Shown here: one piece after another, positions 25,255 to 33,614 of the stretch
Layout: the number at the start of each line of letters is the position of its first letter
How positions within the stretch are numbered: the first letter of the stretch is position 1
DNA from: Chloroflexota bacterium
GTDB lineage: Bacteria; Chloroflexota; UBA6077; CF-72
Assembly (NCBI GenBank): GCA_019247515.1
Contig: JAFAOS010000336.1
Span: forward strand, 1-39,632
Direction of reading: 5' to 3'
DNA length: 39,632 nucleotides
Made by a program: the position numbers and the translations under genes
The notes under the pieces: model-generated
The model's input: only the letters and a program-made list of their open reading frames with translations
The model's database searches: none
Told to the model about the DNA's origin: nothing

Positions 25255-25256
25255 TG

Positions 25257-25281
25257 TTCCCCGGCGGGACCCGAGAGGGAA
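25257..25281 (+). repeat. Dispersed TTCCCC element, copy 4
   Basis: TTCCCCGGCGGGACCC followed by GAGAGGGAA in the 32-base gap between the GT2 gene and the uracil-DNA glycosylase gene. It fills almost the whole gap. Confidence 0.65.
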
Positions 25282-25286
25282 ATGGC

Positions 25287-25919
25287 CTACAAGTTCAGCT
25301 CGACCCGCAGCCGACTCAGCTCGCCCAGCGCCTGGTCGAGCAGCGCGCGGTGCGCGGGCGTGTTGAGCCAGCGGGAGACGCCGCTGGCGTGCGGCAACGG
25401 CACAAAGACCCGCCCGTGAACTGAGAAAACCCGGCCGACGGTCCGCTCCAGGGGTTGCTTGCCCAGGAACGCGTCGATCGCCATCTTGCCCACCAGCAGC
25501 ACCACTCGTGGATTGAGCCCCTCGAGCTCCCAGTCGAGAAAGTGTCGGCACAGGCCGATCTCCGCCGTCGACGGCTGCCGATCGCCATTGCCCGATGCCG
25601 ACTTGCCGGGAAAGCAGCGCGTCAGCGACGACAGATACACGTGCTCGCGGAAATAGCCCGCCGGGAATCCGGCGCGGTCGAGCCACGCGGACAGGAACGT
25701 ACCCGCTGGCCCCGCGAAGTGGTAGCCCTTGCGATCGGTGACGGGGCCGGGCGCCTGACCAATCAGCACCATGCGCGCATCATCGAGCACGGCTGGGCGG
25801 ATCGGGTTCGCGCGCTGGAGAAAGCCCGCCTCCTGACACGCGCGACAGGCCAGCACCGCCTCGGTCAGACCCGCCAGCGGGCTCGCTTGACGCTCGTCAG
25901 AACACGTACCTATGCTCAA
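25287..25919 (-). CDS. Uracil-DNA glycosylase, family 4-like (Fe-S)
   Basis: Removes uracil from DNA. It has 210 residues from TTG 25919, chosen because no ATG or GTG lies at a suitable place. The frame is open upstream but that part reads antisense to coxB. Motif A is GQAPGP, with FAGPAGTFLSAWLD, and motif B is HASG (H177). Four cysteines, C25, C28, C102 and C124, are spaced like the 4Fe-4S ligands of family 4. It is divergent from coxB with 59 bases between the starts. The family-4 versus related-family assignment is tentative. Confidence 0.85.
   Translation of the reverse strand: MSIGTCSDERQASPLAGLTEAVLACRACQEAGFLQRANPIRPAVLDDARMVLIGQAPGPVTDRKGYHFAGPAGTFLSAWLDRAGFPAGYFREHVYLSSLTRCFPGKSASGNGDRQPSTAEIGLCRHFLDWELEGLNPRVVLLVGKMAIDAFLGKQPLERTVGRVFSVHGRVFVPLPHASGVSRWLNTPAHRALLDQALGELSRLRVELNL
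25887..25916 (+). promoter_or_regulatory. Predicted promoter of the first oxidase operon
   Basis: TTGACG (25887-25892), 18-base spacer, TATGCT (25911-25916). Transcription would begin near 25923, 56 bases before the coxB1 ATG. It overlaps the 5' end of the divergent glycosylase gene. Confidence 0.6.
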
Positions 25920-25958
25920 TTGAGGTTCCCGCCCTGTAAGCGTCTGGTGAGGGTTCGC

Positions 25959-25982
25959 ATGAAAACGTCCACAGCGACATGA
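25959..25982 (+). CDS. Possible 7-residue leader peptide MKTSTAT upstream of coxB1
   Basis: ATG 25959, seven codons, TGA 25980-25982 overlapping the coxB1 ATG as ATGA. An SD-like GAGGG lies 5 bases before this ATG, while coxB1 itself has no visible SD. The peptide could couple translation into coxB1. It may also be accidental. Confidence 0.35.
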   Translation: MKTSTAT

Positions 25983-27019
25983 GGCAACGTTGGCACTTTG
26001 TTCGAATTCCGCGAGTGCGTCAGGCTCTGCCCGCCCTCGCGGCAATGGCGCTGCTGGTGCTGGCGACCGCCTGCAGCAGCGAGGCACAGAACCCTCAAAC
26101 CGCGTTCAATCCGAGATCAGACTACGCCAACGTCGGCCTGGACCTGTTCAAGCTGATCATCGTGCTGGGCGTCATCATTGGCGTCCTGGTCGAGGTCGTC
26201 CTGGTCTACACCGCCGTCCGCTACCGACGGAAGGCTCGCGATCCGCTGCCCCCGCAAATTCACGGCAACACGATCATCGAAGTGCTGTGGACGACCGGGC
26301 CAGTGATCGTGGTCGGCGCCATCCTCTTCTACACGCTGCCGGTCATCTTCAGCACCCAGGCGCCTGCGCCCGCGGGGGCGATGAACATCGACGTCACGGG
26401 CCACCAGTTCTGGTGGGAGTTCGGCTATCCGGACGCGGGCGTCCTCACCGCCAATGAGATCCACCTGCCGGTCGGACAGACCGTCAACCTGGTGCTGCAG
26501 TCCGACGACGTGATCCACTCGTTCTGGGTTCCCGCCCTGGGCGGCAAGCGCGACGCGTTTCCAAGCCATACCAACTACATCTGGCTCAAGGCGGACAGCG
26601 TCGGCGAGTTTCCGGGCCAGTGCTACCAGTTGTGCGGGTACTCGCACGGCAACATGCGGGAGAAGGCCATCATCCAGAGCCCCGCCGACTTCCAGGCGTG
26701 GCTGACCGCACAGCAGGCGCCCGCCGTGACGCCGACGGACCCGACCGCGGCCGAGGGTGCCCAGTTGTTCCAGACGCGCGGCTGCTCGGCGTGCCACACG
26801 ATCAACGGCACGCCCGCCGAGGGCAAGGTCGGGCCCAACCTGACACACGTGGCCAGTCGGAGCGTGATCGCGGGCAGCATCCTGGACAACAACGCCCCCA
26901 ACTTGCGCCGCTGGCTGTCCGATCCGCCAGGCATCAAGCCGGGGTCAATCATGCCCAACCTGGGCCTGAACGACCACGAGTTGGACGTGCTGGTCGCTTA
27001 TTTACAATCACTCCAATGA
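25979..27019 (+). CDS. ctaC: Cytochrome c oxidase subunit II with fused cytochrome c (caa3 type), set 1
   Basis: A 346-residue lipoprotein that accepts electrons at CuA. Lipobox Cys32 (VLATACSS), two membrane spans (about 55-78 and 105-124), then the cupredoxin domain with CuA ligands H180, C215, C219, H223 and M226 (EFPGQCYQLCGYSHGNM). The usual Glu between the two cysteines is Gln217. The C-terminal cytochrome c domain has C269-SA-C272-H273 and an axial Met near SIMPNLGL. A fused cytochrome c is typical of caa3 oxidases and makes a separate soluble cytochrome c dispensable. First gene of oxidase set 1. Confidence 0.95.
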   Translation: MRQRWHFVRIPRVRQALPALAAMALLVLATACSSEAQNPQTAFNPRSDYANVGLDLFKLIIVLGVIIGVLVEVVLVYTAVRYRRKARDPLPPQIHGNTIIEVLWTTGPVIVVGAILFYTLPVIFSTQAPAPAGAMNIDVTGHQFWWEFGYPDAGVLTANEIHLPVGQTVNLVLQSDDVIHSFWVPALGGKRDAFPSHTNYIWLKADSVGEFPGQCYQLCGYSHGNMREKAIIQSPADFQAWLTAQQAPAVTPTDPTAAEGAQLFQTRGCSACHTINGTPAEGKVGPNLTHVASRSVIAGSILDNNAPNLRRWLSDPPGIKPGSIMPNLGLNDHELDVLVAYLQSLQ

Positions 27020-27041
27020 GGGTGTATGGACGGAGCCCGAT

Positions 27042-28982
27042 ATGGCGGTAGTTAGCGCACCGTTGTCGCACACCGGCGGGATGGTCGTTGCGCCGCCTAC
27101 GCTGGCGGAGCCGGCTTACCGCGGTTTGTGGAGCTGGCTCACCACGGTCGACCACAAACGCATCGGCATCCTCTACGGCGTTTCGGCGGTCACCTTCTTC
27201 GTCTTCGGCGGCCTGGAGGCCCTCGTCATCCGCCTCCAGTTGTGGCAGCCCGACAACAACCTGGTCACCGCCCAGATGTTCAACTCGCTGTTCACCATGC
27301 ACGCCACGACCATGATCTTCCTGGCGATCATGCCTCTGGGTGCGTCCTTCTTCAACTTCATCATCCCCTTGCAGATCGGCGCTCGCGACGTCGCCTTCCC
27401 GCGCCTGAACGCGTTCAGCTACTGGGCGTTCATCCTGGGCGGCATCATGCTGAACGTCAGCTTCCTGCTCGGCGGCGCACCCGACGCGGGTTGGTTCGGC
27501 TACGCCAACCTGACGACGCGCACCTACTCGCCAGGCCCTGGCATCGACTTCTGGATGCTCGGCCTACAGGTGCTGGGCGTCGCCTCGATCGCCGCGGCGC
27601 TGAACTTCTTCGTGACCATCGTCAACATGCGCGCGCCCGGCCTGAGCTTCATGCGCCTGCCGATCTTCTGCTGGATGTCGCTGATCACGATGATCCTGCT
27701 GCTACTCGCATTCCCGTCGATCACGGTCGGACTGATCCTGCTGATGTTCGACCGCTTCTTCAACACCAACTTCTACAGCGTGCCCCACGGCGGCGATCCG
27801 GTCCTGTGGCAGCACCTGTTCTGGGTCTTCGGCCATCCCGAGGTGTACATCCTGATCTTGCCCGCGATGGGCATCGTGTCCGAGATCATCCCGGTGTTCT
27901 CGCGCAAGCCGTTGTTCGGCTACGCGGTCATGGTCTACTCGGGTATCGCCATCGCGTTCCTGGCCTTCGGCGTGTGGGCGCACCACATGTTTGCCGTCGG
28001 CCTGGGCCCCATCGCCGATGCGGTGTTCGCCTCGAGCACGATGCTGATCGCTGTCCCGACCGGCGTGAAGATCTTCAACTGGATCGGCACGATGTTCAAG
28101 GGATCGGTCGCCTTCAAGACGCCGATGCTCTTCGCGGTCGGCTTCATCAGCATGTTCATCATTGGCGGCGTGACGGGCATCATGCACGCCTCGCCACCGG
28201 CCGACCTGATTCAGCACGATACGTACTTCATCGTCGCCCACATCCACTACGTGCTGATCGGCGGCAGCATCATGGCCCTGTTCGCGGGCATCTACTACTG
28301 GTTCCCCAAGATGAGCGGCCGGATGCTCAACGAGACGCTCGGCAAGTGGAACTTCTGGACCTTCCTGATCTTCTTCAACGTGACGTTCATGCCGATGCAC
28401 TGGACCGGTCTGCTCGGCATGCCGCGCCGCGTCTACACGTACGGTCTCGACCTGGGCGTGACCGAGCTGAATCAACTGTCGACCATCGGCGCGATCGGCC
28501 TGGGCTTCTCGGTCCTGCTGTTCGTGATCAACGTCTTTGTCAGCCTGCGATACGGTGAGATCGCCTCCGACGACCCGTGGGACGGCGCCACGCTGGAGTG
28601 GTCGATCCCGTCGCCCCCGCCGATCTACAACTTCGCGCGCATCCCAACGGTGCACTCGCGCGACGCGTGGTGGGCCATGAAGCACCCCGAGCGCATGCAC
28701 CTCGATCCCATCGAGGTCACGCCCGCGGCGGGTGGACCTGGCCACGCCACCGAGACGGCGCACACCGCGATCCAGACCGCCGCGCCCGACGCGGCGCCCG
28801 CGGTCATCCACTTCCCGTCGCCGTCGTACTGGCCGCTGCTGGCCGCGCTCGGCCTGGCGACCATGGCCGTTGGGCTGCTGCTGGCCGACTCGTTTGGTTC
28901 GATGACTATTCCGATCTTTGCCATCCTCGGTCTGCTGATCCTGATCGGCAGCATCTACGGCTGGTCATACGAGCCCGCCTGA
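27042..28982 (+). CDS. ctaD: Cytochrome c oxidase subunit I, A1-like, set 1
   Basis: A 646-residue heme-copper oxidase catalytic subunit with 12 core helices. The binuclear-centre His265 and cross-linking region are in VFGHPEVYILILP, with Glu267 marking A1-type D-channels. The CuB histidines are in VWAHHMF and the heme histidines in IVAHIHYVLIGG. Helix VI also has a Tyr-Ser pair (GYAVMVYSG), more usual in A2 enzymes that lack the Glu. After the core there is a C-terminal extension with a linker and two extra spans (PSYWPLLAALGLATMAVGLLL ... IFAILGLLILIGSIYGW), like a fused small subunit. A purine-rich GGACGGAG lies upstream. Confidence 0.96.
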   Translation: MAVVSAPLSHTGGMVVAPPTLAEPAYRGLWSWLTTVDHKRIGILYGVSAVTFFVFGGLEALVIRLQLWQPDNNLVTAQMFNSLFTMHATTMIFLAIMPLGASFFNFIIPLQIGARDVAFPRLNAFSYWAFILGGIMLNVSFLLGGAPDAGWFGYANLTTRTYSPGPGIDFWMLGLQVLGVASIAAALNFFVTIVNMRAPGLSFMRLPIFCWMSLITMILLLLAFPSITVGLILLMFDRFFNTNFYSVPHGGDPVLWQHLFWVFGHPEVYILILPAMGIVSEIIPVFSRKPLFGYAVMVYSGIAIAFLAFGVWAHHMFAVGLGPIADAVFASSTMLIAVPTGVKIFNWIGTMFKGSVAFKTPMLFAVGFISMFIIGGVTGIMHASPPADLIQHDTYFIVAHIHYVLIGGSIMALFAGIYYWFPKMSGRMLNETLGKWNFWTFLIFFNVTFMPMHWTGLLGMPRRVYTYGLDLGVTELNQLSTIGAIGLGFSVLLFVINVFVSLRYGEIASDDPWDGATLEWSIPSPPPIYNFARIPTVHSRDAWWAMKHPERMHLDPIEVTPAAGGPGHATETAHTAIQTAAPDAAPAVIHFPSPSYWPLLAALGLATMAVGLLLADSFGSMTIPIFAILGLLILIGSIYGWSYEPA

Positions 28983-29629
28983 TGACGCACACCGCGGTTC
29001 CGGTCGTCGTCGATGCAGGCGCGGCGCCGCCTGCAACTGAAGCCCCGCTCGTCCTCGAGCATCCGCATACCAGCACCGGTCAGGACAGCCGCAAGCTGCT
29101 GATGTGGGCGTTCCTCGCCTCAGACTGCATGTTCTTCGGCACGCTGATCGCGACCTACATGGTCTACAAGAACCGCAGTGTCGTTGGGCCGTATCCACGC
29201 GAGACGTTCGACGTTGCGTACACGTCGGTCAGTGCTTTCGTCCTGCTGCTGAGCAGTCTGACCATGGTGCTGGCGCTCGCCGCGATCCAGCGCGGCGACG
29301 AGCGCCGCATGCGGATCTGGCTATCGGCGACGGCGCTGCTGGGTTGCGTCTTTCTTGGCGGTCAGTTCTACGAGTTTACGGGCTTCTATCGCGACGGCTT
29401 GACGTTGAGCACCAACCTGTTTGGCTCGACGTTCTTCACCCTCACTGGTTTCCACGGCACGCACGTGGCAATCGGCGTCTTCTGGCTCAGCTCGCTGGTC
29501 GTGCATTCGTTCAGAGGCAGGCTGCATCAAGAACACTCGTTGCTGGTGGAAATCGCCGGGCTCTACTGGCACTTCGTCGACATCGTGTGGATCCTGATCT
29601 TCACGCTCGTGTACCTGATTCCGGACTAG
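28982..29629 (+). CDS. ctaE: Cytochrome c oxidase subunit III, set 1
   Basis: A 215-residue five-helix subunit III. ATG 28982 shares one base with the coxA1 stop (TGATG). Conserved parts are RKLLMWAFLASDCMFFGTLIATYMV, GSTFFTLTGFHGTHVAIGV and LYWHFVDIVWILIFTLVYL, with the family WHFVD motif. It stabilises the catalytic core of set 1. It has five rather than seven helices, as usual in Gram-positive-type oxidases. Confidence 0.95.
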   Translation: MTHTAVPVVVDAGAAPPATEAPLVLEHPHTSTGQDSRKLLMWAFLASDCMFFGTLIATYMVYKNRSVVGPYPRETFDVAYTSVSAFVLLLSSLTMVLALAAIQRGDERRMRIWLSATALLGCVFLGGQFYEFTGFYRDGLTLSTNLFGSTFFTLTGFHGTHVAIGVFWLSSLVVHSFRGRLHQEHSLLVEIAGLYWHFVDIVWILIFTLVYLIPD

Positions 29630-29636
29630 GAGACGC

Positions 29637-29981
29637 ATGGCTACCGCTTCGCACGAACACGCGCACCCCGCCGAACACGAGCTGGAACACGCGCATCCAG
29701 GCGCCGGAACCTACGTCCTGATCGGCGTGATCCTGGCCATCATTACCGTGGCGGAGGTCTTCTTCTACACCCAGGAGAGCGTGCGCACGTTCCTGGTGCC
29801 CCTGCTCCTGGTCCTGTCCGCTTCGAAGTTCGCGCTGGTGGTCGGTTTCTACATGCATCTGAAGTTCGACCACCCGCTCTTTTTTGGCGTCTTCGGCTTT
29901 GGCCTTCTGGTAGCCGCCTCGATCATCACCGCCCTGCTGTTCCTGTTCGGGCAGTACCCGCTGCCACCCCACGCCAGCTAG
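29637..29981 (+). CDS. Cytochrome c oxidase subunit IV (prokaryotic CtaF type), set 1
   Basis: A 114-residue protein with a His-rich N-terminus (HEHAHPAEHELEHAHPG) and three membrane spans: GTYVLIGVILAIITVAEVFFY, LVPLLLVLSASKFALVVGFYMHL and VFGFGLLVAASIITALLFLF. KFALVVGFYMHLKFD is characteristic of the prokaryotic COX4 family. AGGAG directly precedes the ATG. It completes oxidase set 1. Confidence 0.88.
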   Translation: MATASHEHAHPAEHELEHAHPGAGTYVLIGVILAIITVAEVFFYTQESVRTFLVPLLLVLSASKFALVVGFYMHLKFDHPLFFGVFGFGLLVAASIITALLFLFGQYPLPPHAS

Positions 29982-30015
29982 GCCGCCTGGACTAGATCGA
30001 CTCGGGACGCCTCAC

Positions 30016-30834
30016 GTGGACTGGCTGCTCGCGACATACAGTCCACCGCTCAGTGTGATCGCGGGCGCGCTCGGGCTGGCGATCGTGTACTGGCTGTGCA
30101 CGCGGCGATATCGGGGCCGCTTCAAGGGCAGCGCACCCGTCAAGGCTGCTCGCCAGGTGGCCTTCTACAGCGGCGTGGCGCTGGCACTCGTCGCACTCGC
30201 CTCCCCGCTGGACCTGCTCGCCGACGACTACCTGTTCTCGGCGCACATGCTCCAGCACGAGCTGCTGATCCTGGGCGTTGCACCCCTGTTACTGGCTGGC
30301 ACACCCGGTTGGCTGCTGCGCGACCTGCTGGCCAGCGTCCACCTGACGGGATTCGTGCGCTGGGCGCGCCATCCACTCATCGCCTTCTTTGGCTTCAACC
30401 TCATCTTTTCGCTGGCGCACCTGTCGTCGGTCTACGAGTTGACGCTGGCCAGCGAGCCGCTGCACGCCCTGGAGCACGTCATCTTCATCGTCACAGCTAT
30501 GCTGATGTGGATGCCCGTCATGAGCCCGGTGCCCGACATCGCGCCGCCGTACCCGGCCCTGGGCCAGGTGCTGTACCTGTTCTTGCAGACGATTCCAGCC
30601 TCGCTGGTCGGGGCGCTCCTGGCTGCCACGGGCACGGCGTATTACGCCACCTATGTGCTGGCGCCGCGCGTTACCGCGCTGAACCCGGTTGAAGATCAGC
30701 AGCTCGGCGGCCTGCTGATGTGGGTGGGCGGCGGCGTGTACTTCCTGATTGCCACCGGCGTCGTGTTCTTTACCTGGGCCAGCCGCGAGGAAGCCGCCGA
30801 CCGGCGGCCTGGCATACCCCAGGGGGTGAGCTGA
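30016..30834 (+). CDS. ctaG: caa3-type oxidase assembly factor CtaG
   Basis: A 272-residue integral membrane protein of the Bacillus-type CtaG family, needed for assembly of the CuB/CuA centres of caa3 oxidase. It has about seven spans. Conserved residues: LFSAHMLQHELLILGVAPLLLAGTP, and HALEHVIFIVTAMLMWMPVM with its histidines. The start is GTG 30016. The stop directly abuts the next ATG. It belongs with the set 1 oxidase operon. Confidence 0.9.
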   Translation: MDWLLATYSPPLSVIAGALGLAIVYWLCTRRYRGRFKGSAPVKAARQVAFYSGVALALVALASPLDLLADDYLFSAHMLQHELLILGVAPLLLAGTPGWLLRDLLASVHLTGFVRWARHPLIAFFGFNLIFSLAHLSSVYELTLASEPLHALEHVIFIVTAMLMWMPVMSPVPDIAPPYPALGQVLYLFLQTIPASLVGALLAATGTAYYATYVLAPRVTALNPVEDQQLGGLLMWVGGGVYFLIATGVVFFTWASREEAADRRPGIPQGVS

Positions 30835-31926
30835 ATGTCGGAGGCGACGGGGACGCTCGAGCGACGCTCGCACCCCCGCGAGAGATGGTTCTCAGATGCC
30901 ATCATCGCCGGCTTCATCGCGATCGGCGCCTCGACCGCGGCGCTGATGATCGCCTACGCGCTGGCCAACGGCGCGGCTGATTCACAGGGCAACGTGCTGC
31001 AGCGCTGGCTGTACCAGTTGACGAACAACCAGGTGGTGGCCTTCAGCAGCGGACGACCCGCGTACGCGCTCGCCATTCACGTGGTGCTCGGCATCGTCTG
31101 GGCGATCATCTACGCGCGACTGGTCGACGGCAATCGAGCGCTGGGCTGGTGGATCGGGCATGGGCCCGGGTGGCAGCGCGGCATGCGCTTCTCGCTTCTG
31201 CCGTGGCTCTTTTCGCTGCTGGTGTTGTTGCCCGCGGCGATGGTCAACATGCTCGACTGGGCGCTCTCGGCGGGCCCGCTGGTGCCCGCGGGCAACCTGG
31301 TCCTGCACCTGATCTACGGGTTCACGCTGGGCCAGCTCTATGACGCTTCGGCCGACACGCCCGATGTGTCCGCGGACCTGACATATCAGCACCCCGCCTT
31401 CCAGCAAAGGGCAGTCGCCCACTCGGAGGACGTTGGCGCGGCCGGAATCATTATCGGAGCTATCGTCGGCGCGCTGGTCGGCATCGGCCTGGCGATCGTC
31501 CTGCCGCCCATTCTGCCCAACGTCGACTTCGGTGGTTGGCAGGCGGCGCTGGCCGTTGGCGGCCTCCTGGCGGGCGGCGCGATCGGCGGGATCGTCGGCT
31601 CGTTCGCGGGACTCCCGCAACCAGCGCCCGATCCGGCCGAGCTTGCCGAAGGACCTGACCCGTTTCAGTACCGCGTTCTGCCGTTTCTGATCCCGCCGGT
31701 GCTCATCGCGGTGATCGCGGCGATCATCACCACGTTGGGCAGCACGCTGCTGCAGTTCGGCAAGAGTGAGATCGAGATCGGGCCGGTGACGATCACCAAG
31801 TCAGTGATCGTCGCGATCTTCGGGATCGCGGTGATTGGCCTGGGGGCGCTGTTTCTGGCGACCCGACCGGATCCTCAATCCCCGCCTTCGAGCCGCGACA
31901 CGGTCTCCCACAGGGCCGAGCACTGA
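30835..31926 (+). CDS. Unrecognised polytopic membrane protein in the oxidase operon
   Basis: 363 residues, about eight membrane segments in two parts: an N-terminal four-span part (AGFIAIGASTAALMIAYAL, ALAIHVVLGIVWAIIYARLV, LLPWLFSLLVLLPAAMV, NLVLHLIYGFTLGQLYD) and a Gly-rich C-terminal part (GAAGIIIGAIVGALVGIGLAIV, LAVGGLLAGGAIGGIVGSFAG, two more spans). I do not recognise the family. It follows ctaG with no gap, so it is probably co-transcribed and may assist oxidase assembly. That role is inference only. Its 3' end overlaps the convergent small gene at 31875. Confidence 0.75.
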   Translation: MSEATGTLERRSHPRERWFSDAIIAGFIAIGASTAALMIAYALANGAADSQGNVLQRWLYQLTNNQVVAFSSGRPAYALAIHVVLGIVWAIIYARLVDGNRALGWWIGHGPGWQRGMRFSLLPWLFSLLVLLPAAMVNMLDWALSAGPLVPAGNLVLHLIYGFTLGQLYDASADTPDVSADLTYQHPAFQQRAVAHSEDVGAAGIIIGAIVGALVGIGLAIVLPPILPNVDFGGWQAALAVGGLLAGGAIGGIVGSFAGLPQPAPDPAELAEGPDPFQYRVLPFLIPPVLIAVIAAIITTLGSTLLQFGKSEIEIGPVTITKSVIVAIFGIAVIGLGALFLATRPDPQSPPSSRDTVSHRAEH

Positions 31927-32177
31927 GGGTGGGACGGCTCGAGCATGAACTCCGCGCGACGGAGTCGCTCGCGTTTGGCGCGCACTTTGAGCAGCCGAAT
32001 TAGCGGAATGGCGGCGGCGATCACGAAACCGAAGACGATGATCAGGGTCCAGTGGGTGGCCGCGATCCAGACCATCGTGTCGCGCGTGGGCGCGTACATC
32101 AGTAGCAAGATGGCGAACCAGATCTTGAATGCGATCAGTGGAACCGCCACCGTCAACAGCGCGCCCTTGTTCTCCAT
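31875..32177 (-). CDS. Small two-span membrane protein of unknown function
   Basis: 100 residues from ATG 32177: MENKGALLTVAVPLIAFKIW, a span at about 6-27, a second span (HWTLIIVFGFVIAAAIPLI) and a basic cytoplasmic tail RLLKVRAKRERLRRAEF. It is the only minus-strand gene inside the oxidase cluster before the window end. TAGACT at 32198-32203 could be its -10. It converges on the upstream membrane-protein gene with a 52-base overlap, so one of the two 3' ends must tolerate double coding. Family not recognised. Confidence 0.6.
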   Translation of the reverse strand: MENKGALLTVAVPLIAFKIWFAILLLMYAPTRDTMVWIAATHWTLIIVFGFVIAAAIPLIRLLKVRAKRERLRRAEFMLEPSHPQCSALWETVSRLEGGD

Positions 32178-32220
32178 GACGGCGTCTCTGCACCGGAGTC
32201 TACATCGTGGCAAGACGAGC

Positions 32221-32352
32221 TTCCCCCAGAGGGGACCCACAGGGTGAGCCTCGCGCCCCTTTCCGCGGACCACGGGGTCAGCCGCTGTTTCCCAGAGGAG
32301 ACCCCATGGTGAGCCTCGCGTCGCCCACCGCAGACTACGGGGTCGGCCGTTG
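32221..32352 (+). repeat. Tandem ~67-base repeat containing the TTCCCC element (copies 5 and 6)
   Basis: Unit 1 at 32221-32287 and unit 2 at 32288-32352 align through most of their length: both begin with TTCCCCCAGAGGGGACCC or TTTCCCAGAGGAGACCCC, share TGAGCCTCGCG in the middle and end ACGGGGTC(A/G)GCCG(C/T)TG. They occupy much of the 307-base gap 32178-32484. The rest of that gap shows no gene; TATCAT at 32466-32471 might be a -10 for coxB2. Confidence 0.8.
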
Positions 32353-32484
32353 TTCGCTCGAGGGCAGTCGTGGCCTGTCGCGGCGTCAGTTCCCACGCTG
32401 GATCACGCTCGGCTTTGTGAGCGCCGCCACGGATGGGTCCCCGTCGGAGAAATCGGCTCCCTCGCTATCATCAGGACAAGCTGT

Positions 32485-33588
32485 TTGTTAGTTCGCCGAC
32501 TGCTGCTCGCCGCCATGCCGCTGGCTCTCGCAGCGCTCGCCAGTCCGCCTCCCGTTGCCGCCCAGCCCTGGCCGGTCGCGCCCGCGTCGGACGGCGCCGA
32601 ACAGATCAGCCAGCTGTTCTGGTTCACGCTGGTCCTGGCCACCATCGTGTTCATCCTCGTCGAAGGCCTGCTGATCTACTCCAGCCTGCGCTTCAGGCGC
32701 CGCACGGCGATCCCAACCTTCGAGCCGCCCCAGCTGCACGGCAATACCCGCCTCGAAGTCATGTGGGCCACCGTGCCCGCGCTGATCCTGATCGGACTGT
32801 TCGGCATCACGGTCACCCGTCTGGGCGACCTGAATCAGATACCGACCGACCCGGGCATCATGCACATCGGCGTGACCGGCCAGCAGTTCTCCTGGACCTT
32901 CGCCTACGGCAACTCCGGGGTCAAGACCACCAACGACCTGCACCTCCCGGTTGGCCAGCAGGTGGTCTTCGACGTGACCTCGGTCGACGTCATCCACGGC
33001 TTCTGGGCGCCGGACCTGTTCGGTCAGATCGACGCGAACCCCGGACGAGTCAACCACATCACGTACACCGCCAATCAGACCGGCGAATTCCGCGGAGTGT
33101 GCGCCATGCTGTGCGGCGCGGGGCACAGCGGCATGATGTTCCGGGTCACCACCCAGTCGCCCGCCGACTTCCAGACCTGGCTGCAACAGCAGCAATCAGG
33201 CGGTGGGCCGTCCCCGGCGGCCGCGCCAGGCGCGTCGCCAGTACCGGGCGCCTCACCCGCAGCGGGCGGAGGGACCGGCGACCCCACCATGGGCGCCATG
33301 TTGATCGTGCAGCACGGCTGCCCGGCATGCCACATCATTCCTGGCATCCCCGGCGCGACCGGCACCACCGGCCCGGACCTGGGCTCGCACGACAACGTCC
33401 CGCCGGTTGGCCAGCGCCCGATGATCGCCACGTACCCGAATGGCACGGTGCCGAACCACAGCCCAAACGACCTCAAAGCCTGGCTCCTCAACCCACCGGC
33501 GCTCAAGCCCGGCACCCTCATGCCCGACCTGGGATTGACCGATCAGGAGGCGACCAACATCGTCGCCTATCTCGAGACGCTGAAGTAG
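32485..33588 (+). CDS. ctaC: Cytochrome c oxidase subunit II with fused cytochrome c, set 2
   Basis: 367 residues from TTG 32485, chosen because AGGA lies 8 bases upstream and a clean signal peptide results (MLVRRLLLAAMPLALAALAS, cleavage after AAA-type VAA). Two spans, then the CuA domain with H171, C206, C210, H214 and M217 (EFRGVCAMLCGAGHSGMM). A Pro/Ala/Gly linker (240-265) leads to cytochrome c with C279-PA-C282-H283 and an axial Met in TLMPDLGL. Unlike set 1 it is not an obvious lipoprotein. First gene of oxidase set 2. Confidence 0.93.
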   Translation: MLVRRLLLAAMPLALAALASPPPVAAQPWPVAPASDGAEQISQLFWFTLVLATIVFILVEGLLIYSSLRFRRRTAIPTFEPPQLHGNTRLEVMWATVPALILIGLFGITVTRLGDLNQIPTDPGIMHIGVTGQQFSWTFAYGNSGVKTTNDLHLPVGQQVVFDVTSVDVIHGFWAPDLFGQIDANPGRVNHITYTANQTGEFRGVCAMLCGAGHSGMMFRVTTQSPADFQTWLQQQQSGGGPSPAAAPGASPVPGASPAAGGGTGDPTMGAMLIVQHGCPACHIIPGIPGATGTTGPDLGSHDNVPPVGQRPMIATYPNGTVPNHSPNDLKAWLLNPPALKPGTLMPDLGLTDQEATNIVAYLETLK

Positions 33589-33614
33589 GCATAGAGCAGG
33601 AGTGATCTGAACGC

